A stretch of DNA of 64,000 nucleotides from Spisula solida (lineage: Eukaryota > Mollusca > Bivalvia > Venerida > Mactridae): positions 15,977,322-16,041,321 of the forward strand of contig OX365955.1 of NCBI GenBank assembly GCA_947247005.1, given 5' to 3'. The notes beneath the pieces were generated by a model. That model did no database searches. It had not been told where the DNA came from and saw only the letters and a program-made list of their open reading frames with translations. How positions within the stretch are numbered: the stretch's first letter is position 1; each line of letters opens with the position of its first letter. Below, piece by piece: positions 25,301 through 36,030 of this stretch. The translations under genes and the position numbers were made by a program.

Positions 25301-28300
25301 TACAGTGAGTTATGATATAGTCCAGTTAGGATATTGTGACAGTGACGTTGCAGTTTATGGGTACGCAAAAAATCACAACCATTGTCTAAACAGGTAGAGC
25401 GAAGTTTAGCTTGCTAGTTTAGCATTGAAATTATAGTTGTTTGTACAGTATAAGCCTTTATAATTGGTTTTACACCGTTATAGTGGACTCGACCGCTGCG
25501 TCAGTGGATTTGTATCCTGACTGGACTATACCTGAGGACATGAATTCTAGCCCAAAGGGATTCATGTGATACACAGTTGAACATACTGTAGATGTTTGTT
25601 TTGATGTTAATATATTGATCAGGCATTGTTACAGACACACTCTAGTTCAAGTAGTTTCCACATATTTACCTCCCTTGTTAAACATAGTTCCCACATATTT
25701 ACCCCCCTTGTTAAACATAGCTCCCTCATATTTACCTCCCTTGTTAAACATAGCTCCCACATATTTACCTCCCTTGTTAAACACAGTTCCCACATATTGA
25801 CTTCCCTTGTTAAACATAGTTCCCACATATTTACCTCCCTTGTTAAACATAGTTCCCACATATTTACCTCCCTTGTTAAACATAGCTCCCACATATTTAC
25901 CTCCCTTGTTAAACATAGCTCCCACATATTTACCTCCCTTGTTAAACATAGCTCCCACATATTTACCTCCCTTGTTAAACATAGCTTCCACATATTTACC
26001 TCCCTTGTTAAACATAGCTCCCACATATTTACCCCCCTTGTTAAACATAGCTCCCACATATTTACCTCCCTTGTTAAACATAGCTCCCACATATTTACCT
26101 CCCCTGTAAAACATAGCTCCCACATATTGACTTCCCTTGTTAAACATAGTTCCCACATATTTACCTCCCTTGTTAAACATAGTTCCCACATATTTACCTC
26201 CCTTGTTAAACATAGCTCCCACATATTTACCTCCCTTGTTAAACATAGCTCCCACATATTTACCTCCCTTGTTAAACATAGCTCCCACATATTTACCTCC
26301 CTTGTTAAACATAGCTTCCACATTTTTACCTCCCTTGTTAAACATAGTTCCCACATATTGACCTCCCTTGTTAAACATAGCTCCCACATATTGACCTCCC
26401 TTGTTAAACATAGTTCCCACATATTGACCTCCCTTGTTAAACATAGTTCCCACATATTGACCTCCCTTGTTAAACATAGCTCCACATATTTACCTCCCTT
26501 GTTAAACATAGTTCCCAAATATTGACCTCCCTTGTTAAACATAGCTCCCACATATTTACCTCCCTTGTTAAACATAGCTCCCACATATTTACCTCCCTTG
26601 TTAAACATAGCTCCCACATATTTACCTCCCTTGTTAAACATAGCTTCCACATATTTACCTCCCTTGTTAAACATAGTTCCCACATATTGACCTCCCTTGT
26701 TAAACATAGCTCCCACATATTGACCTCCCTTGTTAAACATAGTTCCAACATATTGACCTCCCTTGTTAAACATAGTTCCCACATATTGACCTCCCTTGTT
26801 AAACATAGCTCCCACATATTTACCTCCCTTGTTAAACATAGTTCCCAAATATTGACCTCCCTTTTTGTGTGGCGTAAACGCCACACAATGATATTACCAC
26901 TTTTTAGCTTACGACCAATTTAACGCATTAGGCCTCGGCAAATAAATAGTTCTATGATTTGAACAATATTACAAGCATGCAACACAGGTTACACGTATCA
27001 TTGGACCTGATTTGTTTACATTACCAACATTTACTTATATTAAGACCATCAATTATATCAGACTTTTATTTTTAGAGGATATTTATAGCAAATCATTCCG
27101 CAACGGACTATATTTTTACTACCAATGAATGTTCTCACTGGTGGCGGGAATCTAAAATAGTTCCCACGGTTTTCAATCGTATACTGTAACGTATGTAAAT
27201 CACTCCGCCGCTGCACATTGCAGACGATTACCTAATTATGTTGTATACAAACATTGATGCTATATATAGCTGGTGGGGGAACTGAAATAGTTCTACGTAC
27301 ATATCGATCGGCGGATTAACAATGTTACCGCGGTAAGCGTTATACGCACTAGTCAATTTCTACCCTGCTTTATATAAGACCTCATAATTTTCGTATCTAT
27401 TATCCGATTTTGAATATTTAAAGCTTGTAATGTAAGAATCCGTTCCGCGTAAAAGTAAGTTTAAAATATCCCGTTTTATACCAAATAAAAATTCAATCAA
27501 CGGTCGAAAATCATCAATTATTAAATTCAATATTCGATCGATTTTGTTCATTAAAGCTTGTTTTAAAAGCTAAAACTTTAAGGTTTTATAAAATGTAAAA
27601 CTTGTTTTTAAAGCATTAATCGGCCGATCGATATGTGTGAGCGACGCCATGTTTTCCCCTTTTACATACGTTAATATAGAGTGTCATATATACATTTAAT
27701 TAACATGCGTGGTCATACGGAGAATAAACAGTCACTTATCTTGACACTGGTCGAATTCTCCAAGTCGTTAAAAATGGTATTTGTAAATATCACTTCATTG
27801 ATGCTCAGCATAGTTACTTAAGTAAGTTCCAGGTAACTGCTGGTTCTCTTGGTGTCTTTAGCAGCACAAATGTTTGAGTAAGGGTGGGCTTATCAGAACT
27901 GTGACATAAAATTATGATACAACCTGGATTCGATATTGGATTTAGTGGCATCAGTACGCCACACATCAGTACTTTCAGTGCTTTGATTTAAATGGTCAGC
28001 CATCTTTGAAATCAACTTTTTACAATAAAATCATTTAATTTCAATGGGACAAAATTTCGTGGGGACGTAATTGCAAGGATTTCTGATTTCATGAAAAACG
28101 GCAATGTCAAAATTCAAACAAATTATCAGAATTCATTCAAAATTCAAACAGATATAATAATTGTTTTATATGAATATATAAATTTTACAAAAAAATGTAT
28201 TATTTTTTTCTCTCTTAATTACCTTTGGTTTATATATGCAAGTAAACTTCCCTAAAACTCAGTCTTATATACCTGACTAAGCTTGAAAGCAAGTGTGGTA

Positions 28301-31300
28301 GCCACTGTGATCTTGACATATTTATTTGTATAATTATTCATGGGGGATTTAAATTTGTGGTTGAGGTCATCCACGAAATTAAATATCCACAAATTTTAAT
28401 GATTTTACATTATGTTTAACAGGGAACAATCAGATCAGTGATTATCATGAACCATCTATAATATATTAATTAGCACTGCATAAAACTTGTATATTATAAT
28501 ATGTATAACCTTAATAACAATCAATATTCTGTCGTTATTTTTCACCACATGAAGAAACCTGGGAGACAACAGCTGTTCTAATTAAATATATCTGATGCAT
28601 AATTTATCACTATGGTTACGAAATATATAATTATCTGTATATTGAAACACAAATGTATGTGTATATAATTTACGTAAAGTTATGCAGGACTATTATATAC
28701 AACCTCTCCCTCAGCAACATCCATTGGGAAACACAAAGTTTGGCTGTTGTGCAGTTTTGTTGCTATTACATCACCTGTCTGCAACAACCACTAATTTGAT
28801 CTCACATCAGACTGTTTTTATTATACATGTATTTGACCTGTTAAGAGAGACCACCTGTCAAGAAAGACTACTTTTGCCATTTCTATGGGTGGTCTTTACA
28901 ATCAGGTTTGACTGTATTTATAATTATTTGTATTTTGCATATTTTTCAGGCTAAAGCTCTAGTTACAGAACAGTTACAGAACCCCACATTATCCCGTATG
29001 ATAGCACAGAAGTTAGCATTGTTTCACTCACTGGACATGCCACTGCCCAAGGAACCAAAATTTCTTAATGATACAATGGATGAGTAAGTAGGATTTTAAG
29101 GCTACAGTAGATTTTGCCTCCCTTTAATACTAGTTTATTTTCATGAGTTACCTTCCTTTGTTTATTATGTATACATACTTGGCTTCAGGAAGTTCATTGA
29201 CCGATAGAAACTGGTAAATGGTTTACTGCTTCATCGGTTCGGGGTTAAGCAGTTTTGGGGCGCCGGTTCACACAAGGCTAGCAGCTTGATAGAAAGGGGC
29301 AATGGGCTTACCATTTTCAGATGGATGATCAATTTGCCATTTTAACATATAAATATTAGCAACTTTTTAGGCCAAAATTTACCCTAGAGGATATGTTTCG
29401 TGAATTTTTTAAATCAGTAAAATTTGCAAATTATTAGCTTTTACTTAACCCAAAGTATATACTTAAATATTTAATTAATATCGTATTAAAATTAACCAAC
29501 CTAACAGTGTAACATTTGAGTTTATATACTATAGTAACTTAATTTCAACAAAATTTTGACCAAGTTTTGTTTGTTTTGATTCAAGCTTGATTCGTGTCCA
29601 ATAAAATAATATTTATCCTTTCAGATGGATGGAAAAGGTTTCAAAGATTTTACAAAAGAAACATAAAAATCAAGATGAACAGTTTATGAGAAAGTTTAGA
29701 GATTACAATTTAGAAGACGAATTACGGACATTAAAGTAAGCCATGCAAATTAAGTCTTATATATTATCCTCTATAATTAATCAATATTCATAGAAACAAA
29801 ATCAGCAGAATCAAATGTAAATTGAGGATTTTTATGCCCCAGTATCGATAGATCGGGAGGCATATAGTGATTCACCTGTCCGTTCGTTCGTCCGTCCGTT
29901 CGTTTGTCCGGTTAACCCAAATTGACCGTTTCTTCTAGCATCATAATGGCTTGCTACAAAGCTTCCATACTTGCATGGATGTTGTATATGAACACTCTCC
30001 ACATGCCTGTATCACCTGACCCCATTTTGACCTTCACCTTGACCTAATTTTGGACTTAGACTTATTTATGGACAAGGCTTCCACATGGGGCATAAGCGTT
30101 TATTGAACGCAGTCTTGTTTTAATATTGTTCACATTAAATCTAGTTAATACTGAATGTCGTGGTTTCCCATAAAACAGTAATTTAGTTGCCATGTAAATT
30201 TGTTGGTTTCCAATTTTTAAGTTTGCTAACAAGACCTAACTATTTGTGTTAATAAAATATGCCTGCAAATTTATCCCACACACACAGAGACAGGTCTTCA
30301 ATCATACTGTTGTCTATTGCTAATTGCCTTCTTGTATATACATGTAGTATTATGAGGTTAGTCCTTTGTTGTTAAGATGGAAGCTTATTTGACTGTTGTA
30401 TTTTCAGAGGGATTTTATCAAATGTTGAGTCACCGGTTGTATTCTCACATAATGATCTACAGGAAGGTTGGTACATGCTTCATACTACATATGTATGTAA
30501 TTAATATCAGGCCTGGGGGACAGCTATTTTTAGGTGGGGTGGGTGTGGATAGTGTACCCCATCCCAGTGAAGAGTTTTCGTTTTTAAATCATGCACTTTA
30601 AGCTTTTTAAATAAGAAGAAAAGGTATTAAAATTGTACTGCTATATCACCAAAAATACTGTGAATTACAAACAAATGTTTGAAATTGTCCCCAAGGTAAA
30701 GATTATCTTTCAATTGTGAATTTTCTTCCCTTTAAATTTTAACATATTGCGAAATTATTAAAATTATTCTGTTACATCAACAGACAATATAATCAGAATA
30801 ATAAACAGAATAATCCTCTAAATGATCATTGTTGAAACTAAATGGGGAAGTTATTTCTATATTCCTTATTTGTACATACATTCCTTATTTTCAGGAAATA
30901 TTTTGTATAATGATAAATTAGATGAAAACAAGCGAATGGTTGTGATTGATTGGGAATATTGTAGTTATAACTTTAGGTAAGTAAATACCTTTATATATAA
31001 ACTATAGTACAACCTCTATAGAGCAACACCCTTGGGGAGCCATAGATATTGGAGATTGTTCAGTGGTTGCTGCTCTACAGCTAGAGGTTTAATATTGAGT
31101 AAATATTAGATAAATTTTGAAGGTGTTGTTATAGGGAGGTTTTTGCTCTACAGAGGGCCGCTCTGGAGAGGTTGTACTGTACATGTAAACTCAATAAAAC
31201 TGGTCAGTTTATATTGTTTTGCTATTTTGTTATCAATAGTGCATAATTATATTCATGCAAAATTTTTCATACGGACACTTGATAAGGAAATGCAACCATA

Positions 31301-33459
31301 AATATAAATTTATTTTGGCCGATATGAAGTGAAAGGAAGCATGTTAGGCATTTTGGCCATTATGGCATATTTCACATGTACAGGACATAGGCCTACACTC
31401 CAAAATGCGTACATTTCATGCATCTATACATTGGCATAACATGTACTAACAACTGACTGTCTGGAATAACCCACTACATTGTGATTATCTTTGCTATGGA
31501 CATGCCTTTTATAAAATAAATATTTCTTTGTTCACCGATAAGTAAACAATTGCAACTAGAGTAATTAAATACACACCTTTCAACAATCGGCCCTAGTTTA
31601 GTTGATGAAACTACTTTTTTTCCTACGCCGCCGCTAGGCAGCGCCCCCTTTGCAAAAGTAAACCGGTCAGCCAGTAAAGTTGCGTAACTACCGATGCAGA
31701 TGTAAACTGGTCATGTAAAATATGATAATATTATATACTACAGAGCCTTGTCGCTAGATAATTGAGACCATGCTTCTGAATGAATGTCTCTATTGCATAA
31801 GTTTACCACCCGGTCAATAAATAGAACGATTTCACCATTACTAAATATAAACCATGTATATCATTAACTGGGTCACATGTTTTGCTGAGGGCAAAACATT
31901 GACTGATAAGCCATTATACATGTGTACGTTGTATGTGAAGGAATGATTTGTTTTTCAAATGGCATATTTGGAAGATTTCTAGTCTAAACTTCTAGATCAA
32001 TATGTATGATCATGCCAGAAAGCTATATCTTCTAGTACTAATAAATCTACAATTAAACTTAAGAAAAAATAAGATTGTGAAAAATACAGTTAAACCAAGT
32101 TTAATAATACTTCCTCTGCATTCATTGGAACAACTATAATGCTTCCGGCGCTTTGATTTAAGAGAGCAAACAAAGAGATACTAGTAAGTGTAAAATTGCA
32201 TCTTGAAGGAGAAGCTATATGTAAACAAATAAGGAAGAAATATTGCCTTTAATTTGGTTTTAAAACTGTTAGCTTCAAAAAATGTTATGCCTCATATTTT
32301 GATTTACATGTGTTGGTACATTTCAGGGGTTATGATTTTGGAAATCATTTTTTGGAATGGACATACAATTACAATTTCCCCACAGAACCATATTTTGAAT
32401 GTAAAAAAGAAAATTATCCATCAAGAGAACAACAGGTAAAGACAATATGTTTTTTCTATGCTTTTCATTTTATTAAATTTCCAAATCTGCTGAGCGGTTT
32501 ACTTAGCTGGCATCATCAATGCTTTTATGACATACATATTTTTGAAGTATTTTATTAGCTATAGCAAGGTATGTTATTTGACAGGGACATTGTTAAGTAT
32601 AATCTAAGGCGAGTAGTACCAGTGACTACACAATTACGGAAAATGCGTTCACCAACAGTCTTTAGTTTGTATACACAGCGTATTAATCTAATCACTGTAT
32701 GACTTATTGGTAGATTATACAATTCAACTTGTATGACTTATTGCAAGCAAAGTTATCTGTGATTTCCGGTCACTGTATGACTTATTGGGATACAATACAA
32801 TTCAATGTGTATGACTTATTGCGATAACTTGAAGTTGACTCGTTAATGCACTGTGGTATATCTGCCTATACTTAAATCTCAACATGTTGTATAATGTATT
32901 TCAGTATGAGTTTTTCCGTGTCTTTAAATCTCAACATGTTGTGTATTGTGTTTCAGTATGAGTTTTTCCGTGCCTATATACAAACGTCTGGCGGTGATAT
33001 TACAGACAAGGTATTGCAGGCAATGTATGTAGAAGCTAACACATTCGCTCTAGCCTCACATTTCCTCTGGGCATTGTGGGCCATTTTACAGAATGAAATG
33101 TCAAGTATCGAGTTTGGATTTCTAGTAAGTCAAAATTCCAATAATACAAAACTAAATTATTTTAGAATTTTTTTTTTGAATATTCTAAGTGACTTTTAAA
33201 GTCTACAATCAATTCTAGTTAGTCAAAATATCAATGATACAAAATTAAATTATTTAAAAAATGATTTTTTTAATATTCTAAGACAATTATTTTGTAACAA
33301 TTTGCAACCGATTATGATAAATGAACTTCAAGTTATTTCCTCGTTTAAAGACTTCAGTTACATAATAATGTTTCTGTTCATTTCTATATCAATTTTCAGG
33401 AATATGCTGAGTGTAGATTTGAAGGATACTTTGACATGAAACAAAATAATCATCCATGA
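16336..33459 (+). CDS. CHKA: Choline kinase (complete, nine coding exons)
   Basis: ATP-dependent phosphorylation of choline to phosphocholine, the first cytosolic step of the CDP-choline route to phosphatidylcholine. Exons: 16336-16454, 24826-25048, 28950-29083, 29625-29735, 30408-30466, 30895-30976, 32327-32435, 32957-33124, 33400-33459. All junctions are GT-AG with matching phases, giving 354 residues. Diagnostic segments are RGGLTNYLYVCSLP (40-53), LLRIYG, LGPKLFG, the catalytic HNDLQEGN (210-217), IDWEYCSYNFRGYDFGNH (233-250, Asp234 metal ligand) and FALASHFLWALWAI. GGLTN and LRIYG favour choline over ethanolamine kinase. The start is taken at 16336 (MDGDSV); an in-frame ATG at 16147 would add 63 residues with no family resemblance. 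Intron 1 (8.4 kb) and intron 2 (3.9 kb) hold minisatellites. The acceptor of exon 8 is tandemly duplicated. Vertebrate CHKA against CHKB orthology is not resolved. Confidence 0.93.
16566..16636 (-). other. tRNA-like sequence (degenerate, SINE head or tRNA relic)
   Basis: On the minus strand GCTTCCA opens and TGGAGGT closes a seven-pair acceptor stem (with wobbles). A D-arm-like tagctcaatggttagcgc and a B-box-like gggttcaaac are present. The T stem and anticodon stem are imperfect, so a functional tRNA is unlikely. It lies just inside choline kinase intron 1. Confidence 0.4.
16861..17000 (-). repeat. LINE 3'-tail-like repeat
   Basis: The segment starting gactttatttatagag and continuing through an aaggtcccc word matches 21371-21480 (gactttatttatagaggg, then ccgtaaggccctc). 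On the minus strand both read as a 3' end with AATAAAGTC, as in several LINE tails of this window. The coding part is absent. Confidence 0.4.
17060..17480. repeat. 29-bp minisatellite, about 14 units, in choline kinase intron 1
   Basis: The unit is ggtaaatgcttctatcagta followed by cattacact (29 bp). Occasional variants carry a 4-5 bp cagtg insertion or cggt for cagt. The unit shares gtaca-tacac words with the 21-bp array that follows, so the two probably share an origin. Confidence 0.93.
17590..18432. repeat. 21-bp minisatellite, about 40 units, in choline kinase intron 1
   Basis: The unit is cagtacactacaccagacta plus c (21 bp), with variants ccagaat, caagac and cccgtac. Because 21 is a multiple of three it keeps long frames open on both strands (235 codons minus, 172 codons plus). 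Those encode only the repeat and are not genes. Confidence 0.95.
18770..19090 (+). pseudogene. Decayed C-terminal end of an RTE-type reverse transcriptase
   Basis: One frame reads RLxWRWIGHATQF, then a degraded R-rich segment, then DGMLDRRQEQIAFFRC and ends NPQREE. This matches the order of the RTE-clade C-terminus (RRWRWLGH, basic GRPK region, W/A-DRxxW, C-terminal REE-type end). At least four in-frame stops interrupt it. A relic inside choline kinase intron 1. Confidence 0.6.
19440..20740. repeat. Interspersed repeat with an internal ~150-bp direct duplication
   Basis: Two stretches, about 20124-20250 and 20425-20550, share gggcctttcaacgttttaat, ctatgtagttcagcagttt and tgttgttactaggtcattca. 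They are a direct duplication about 300 bp apart. The end near 20650-20710 (ggctggttaagttgagtgctg and ccttccctgtctgactta) is the reverse complement of 59030-59070 and related to 38108-38130, so the whole is a dispersed family. No coding capacity seen. Confidence 0.6.
21361..21490 (-). repeat. LINE 3'-tail-like repeat, second copy
   Basis: See 16861-17000. An ataata simple repeat precedes the shared gactttatttatagag word; on the minus strand this would be a polyadenylation signal followed by a simple-repeat tail. Confidence 0.4.
22490..22600. repeat. 36-bp tandem repeat, three units
   Basis: Three copies of a unit containing attggatgcctcacgagcgt and ggaagtcacgcgaa lie in choline kinase intron 1. 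Confidence 0.7.
25650..26865. repeat. 33-bp minisatellite, about 37 units, in choline kinase intron 2
   Basis: The unit is cccttgttaaacatagctcc followed by cacatatttacct (33 bp), with alternating gct/gtt and atttac/attgac variants. Unit length is a multiple of three and most units lack stops in several frames. This gives spurious frames of up to 421 codons on both strands, none of which has any sequence beyond the repeat. Confidence 0.97.
26870..28940. other. Remainder of choline kinase intron 2
   Basis: AT-rich intronic DNA. Bases 27826-27850 carry the inverted SINE word gttccaggtaactgctggtt shared with 12310 and 41230. Nothing coding is seen. Confidence 0.4.
29833..30119. mobile_element. 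Short TIR element (TATGCCCC...GGGGCATA), copy 1
   Basis: Starts tatgccccagtatcgatag, with cgttcgtccgtccg runs and accttcaccttgacc. Ends ggggcata at 30087-30094 plus a further conserved 25 bp. It is near-identical to 53272-53573. No coding capacity; lies in choline kinase intron 4. Confidence 0.75.
31003..31182. mobile_element. ~180-bp MITE with ~20-bp TIRs
   Basis: The left end, tagtacaacctctatagagc, pairs with the right end, gctctggagaggttgtacta-type sequence (gctctggagaggttgtactg). A related end occurs near 52495. Lies in choline kinase intron 6. Confidence 0.65.
32872..32974 (+). repeat. 52-bp tandem duplication of the choline kinase exon 8 splice acceptor
   Basis: Two adjacent 52-bp copies (offset verified at ttaaatctc and tttcagtatgag) differ at about four positions. 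Each contains a pyrimidine tract, TTTCAG and the first 18 bases of exon 8. The functional acceptor must be the second (exon from 32957). Use of the first (32905) adds 52 nt, shifts the frame and ends at a TGA directly after the duplication. Confidence 0.9.
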
Positions 33460-33596
33460 AATACTGGGATAACAGTATAAGAAGAAAACCTTAAAGCAGG
33501 TTATGATGACTTATCTATCTACACAAGAGAGTTAGAGTTTACGCAAGAAGATTACACTGTGGATTGGAGTTTCAGTTCGGTTTCATGTACTCGTTA

Positions 33597-34968
33597 TTAA
33601 GGACGTTTGATACAGTTGTTTATGCGCATCATTTCTGCGCATATACCTTAAACGGGAATAGAGGCCGCGTTTGGCACTGGATTGTCATGAAAATTGGGCA
33701 AAATATTGTCGTGATACTATCTAGGGTTAGTATAAATATGGATAATTTGGGGTAAAAAAATAATTTCACTGAGCAAATAATATGAAAACACTCTGCGTGA
33801 AATAGCGGTTACATTTTCATTCATTTTTTGTGAAATTAGAAATTATTACTTGGGTTACCTGTACCAATTTATAATGAGTGTTTGTATTGCCTGGGACTAC
33901 ACAGATCCCCTTTTACTGATATATAGGGAATGAATTAATGATCTCTTGACTAAAATTGTGAAGATTATTCAAGTGAGCGATTCAAGGCCCATCTGTGTCC
34001 CCTTGCTATATGGAATGCGACGTCACTGACAAATTGGGGAAAAGGGGAGATAATTCAGTCATAATAGCACAAAGTGTAGCATGAAAACCTATGTTTTGTT
34101 TTAATTTTTAGATAAACTACACTTTAATCAACATCCTTAGCCAAGAATAAATTATGACAAGACTATGAGCAAAACATATATGCAAAATGTACTAATTTGG
34201 CCTTTTTTGCGCCATTTTCCGCCATTATACCGCAATTTTCATTGCAAAGAGACACAATTACGACGTAACTGCAGCTAAAATAATTCTTTTTACACGCCGA
34301 TTTCTTCTAAGTTTATATTTACTATACTTTCATGTACATAATATGCAAATGTGAGCACTCTTTTGGTATTAGAATATTTTTTACACGCAGATATTGCGTC
34401 GTTTTTACGCAATTTCACTAAGGTTTTTTATGATATAGGGGGACAATAATGACGTCAAAGCGCAAAAAGTAGTCCCGTGACCTATCTTTTTTATTTAATA
34501 TTTGTATTGAGTTCACTTTTATCAACAAAATTAGCAATAAAAAATATATTGGTCATCAATGTCGTTTTTGAGCTACGGCCGATTTTGTGTATTTTTTTAA
34601 AAAAAAATTCAGTCATTTTTCGGATATTTTGACAATTATTTTTTTGTCAAAAATGTGTGAATTTTCTTATCAATACCAAAAGTGTATAGGAATGTTTGAA
34701 TAATATGTGTTTGTTCATACAAACCCATGGAAATGATTTTAACAAGAAAAAATATCGATTTTAATGCAAAAATGAATACATTGCGAAATATCAGAAATTT
34801 TGGTCATTTTCTTGAATAGTGATGTTGCAAAAGGGCCCATGACCCCTTAAATAGTACTGCGACATACCTTTTTTATTTCACATATTGCTTCAGTATATAT
34901 TAAACTATAATTGTGCCTATTTTTTGGTATCATTTAAAAAAAATAATAACCCTATCAAACGTCCTTAA
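33597..34968. mobile_element. 1.37-kb TTAA-flanked TIR element
   Basis: TTAAGGACGTTTGATA at 33597-33612 is a perfect inverted match to TATCAAACGTCCTTAA at 34953-34968, i.e. a TTAA duplication plus a 12-bp TIR. TTAA target sites are typical of piggyBac-like elements, but the TIR does not begin with the usual CC. No transposase frame, so it is non-autonomous. It starts 138 bp after the choline kinase stop and probably supplies part of its 3'UTR. Confidence 0.7.
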
Positions 34969-35139
34969 CAAAGAGTGAACAGAGTTCCTGATGTCATTAC
35001 GTACTCTATTAATATTGCATTGCAAATATAACTAAATATTTCTTTTTACTTGCTTAGATCTGCATTTTATTGAACTTTTCTGATTGGTCACATCTGGAGT
35101 ATATGTATGGTGGGGACTAAGTTGTTTGTTACATAGTGG

Positions 35140-35690
35140 TCGAGTCGTATTGAGACAGTATGGTGGAGGCCAAGTTACTGGTACATTTTGACCATATGAT
35201 TGAGGCCATGGTATTGGTTTATTTTGACTATATGGCTGAGGCCATGTTACTCGTTTATTTTAAAAATAAGGTTGAGGCCAAGTTACAGTATATAATGACC
35301 GTATGGTTGAGGCCATGTTACTGGTATATATTTTGACAGTAAGGTTGAGGCCATGTTACTAGTATATTTTGACTATATCGGTTGAGGCCATGCTACTCGT
35401 TTATTTGAAAGTAAGGTTGAGGCCAAGTTATCAGTATATTTTGACAGTAAGGTTGAGGCCAAGTTACTCGTATATTTTGACCGTGTGGTGACGGCCAAGT
35501 AACTAGTATATTTTGAACATATGGTTGAGGCCAAGTTACTGGTATATTTTTTTAGTATGGTTGAGGCCCAGTTATCAGTATATTTTGACAGTATGGTTGA
35601 GGCCAAGTTATCAGTATATTTTGACAGTATGTTTGAGGTCAAGTTACTGGTATATTTTGACAGTATGGTTGAGGTCATGTAATTATGAAA
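35140..35690. repeat. 36-bp minisatellite, about 15 diverged units
   Basis: The unit is gtatattttgacagtatggt followed by tgaggccaagttactg. Unit variation (cgtgtggtgacgg, ttttttagtatgg, atgttactcg) is higher than in the other arrays, so it looks older. Confidence 0.88.
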
Positions 35691-35919
35691 TGAAACTGTA
35701 TGAGATAGTGTTAGTGATAATACAAACTCTGTGATAGATAGATATATTTGTATGGTGCTGGTAACTATTACTGATATTAAGTTGGAAATATCTTGAAAGA
35801 TCTCAGAATTCAAGCCATTACAAGATTCATGAGAGATCAGACTCGCTTGAATATTTTTAGTATTTGATATTTGAAATTATAATATACAGATTTGATTGGT
35901 TGTTATGTGTTAACCAGAA

Positions 35920-36030
35920 CCCAACCTGGTACCCGATGTTCACCAAGGAATAGTTTATAAGCCAACCTGGTACCCGGTGTACACCAAGGAATAGTTTATA
36001 AGCCAAACTGGTACCCGGTGTACACCAAAG
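35920..36030. repeat. ~41-bp tandem repeat, about 2.6 units
   Basis: Copies of ccaacctggtacccggtgta followed by caccaaggaatagtttataag. Confidence 0.75.

Noticed and set aside
25615..26923. Several open frames of 100-421 codons on both strands
   Set aside because: All are translations of the 33-bp minisatellite; the array sits in a choline kinase intron.
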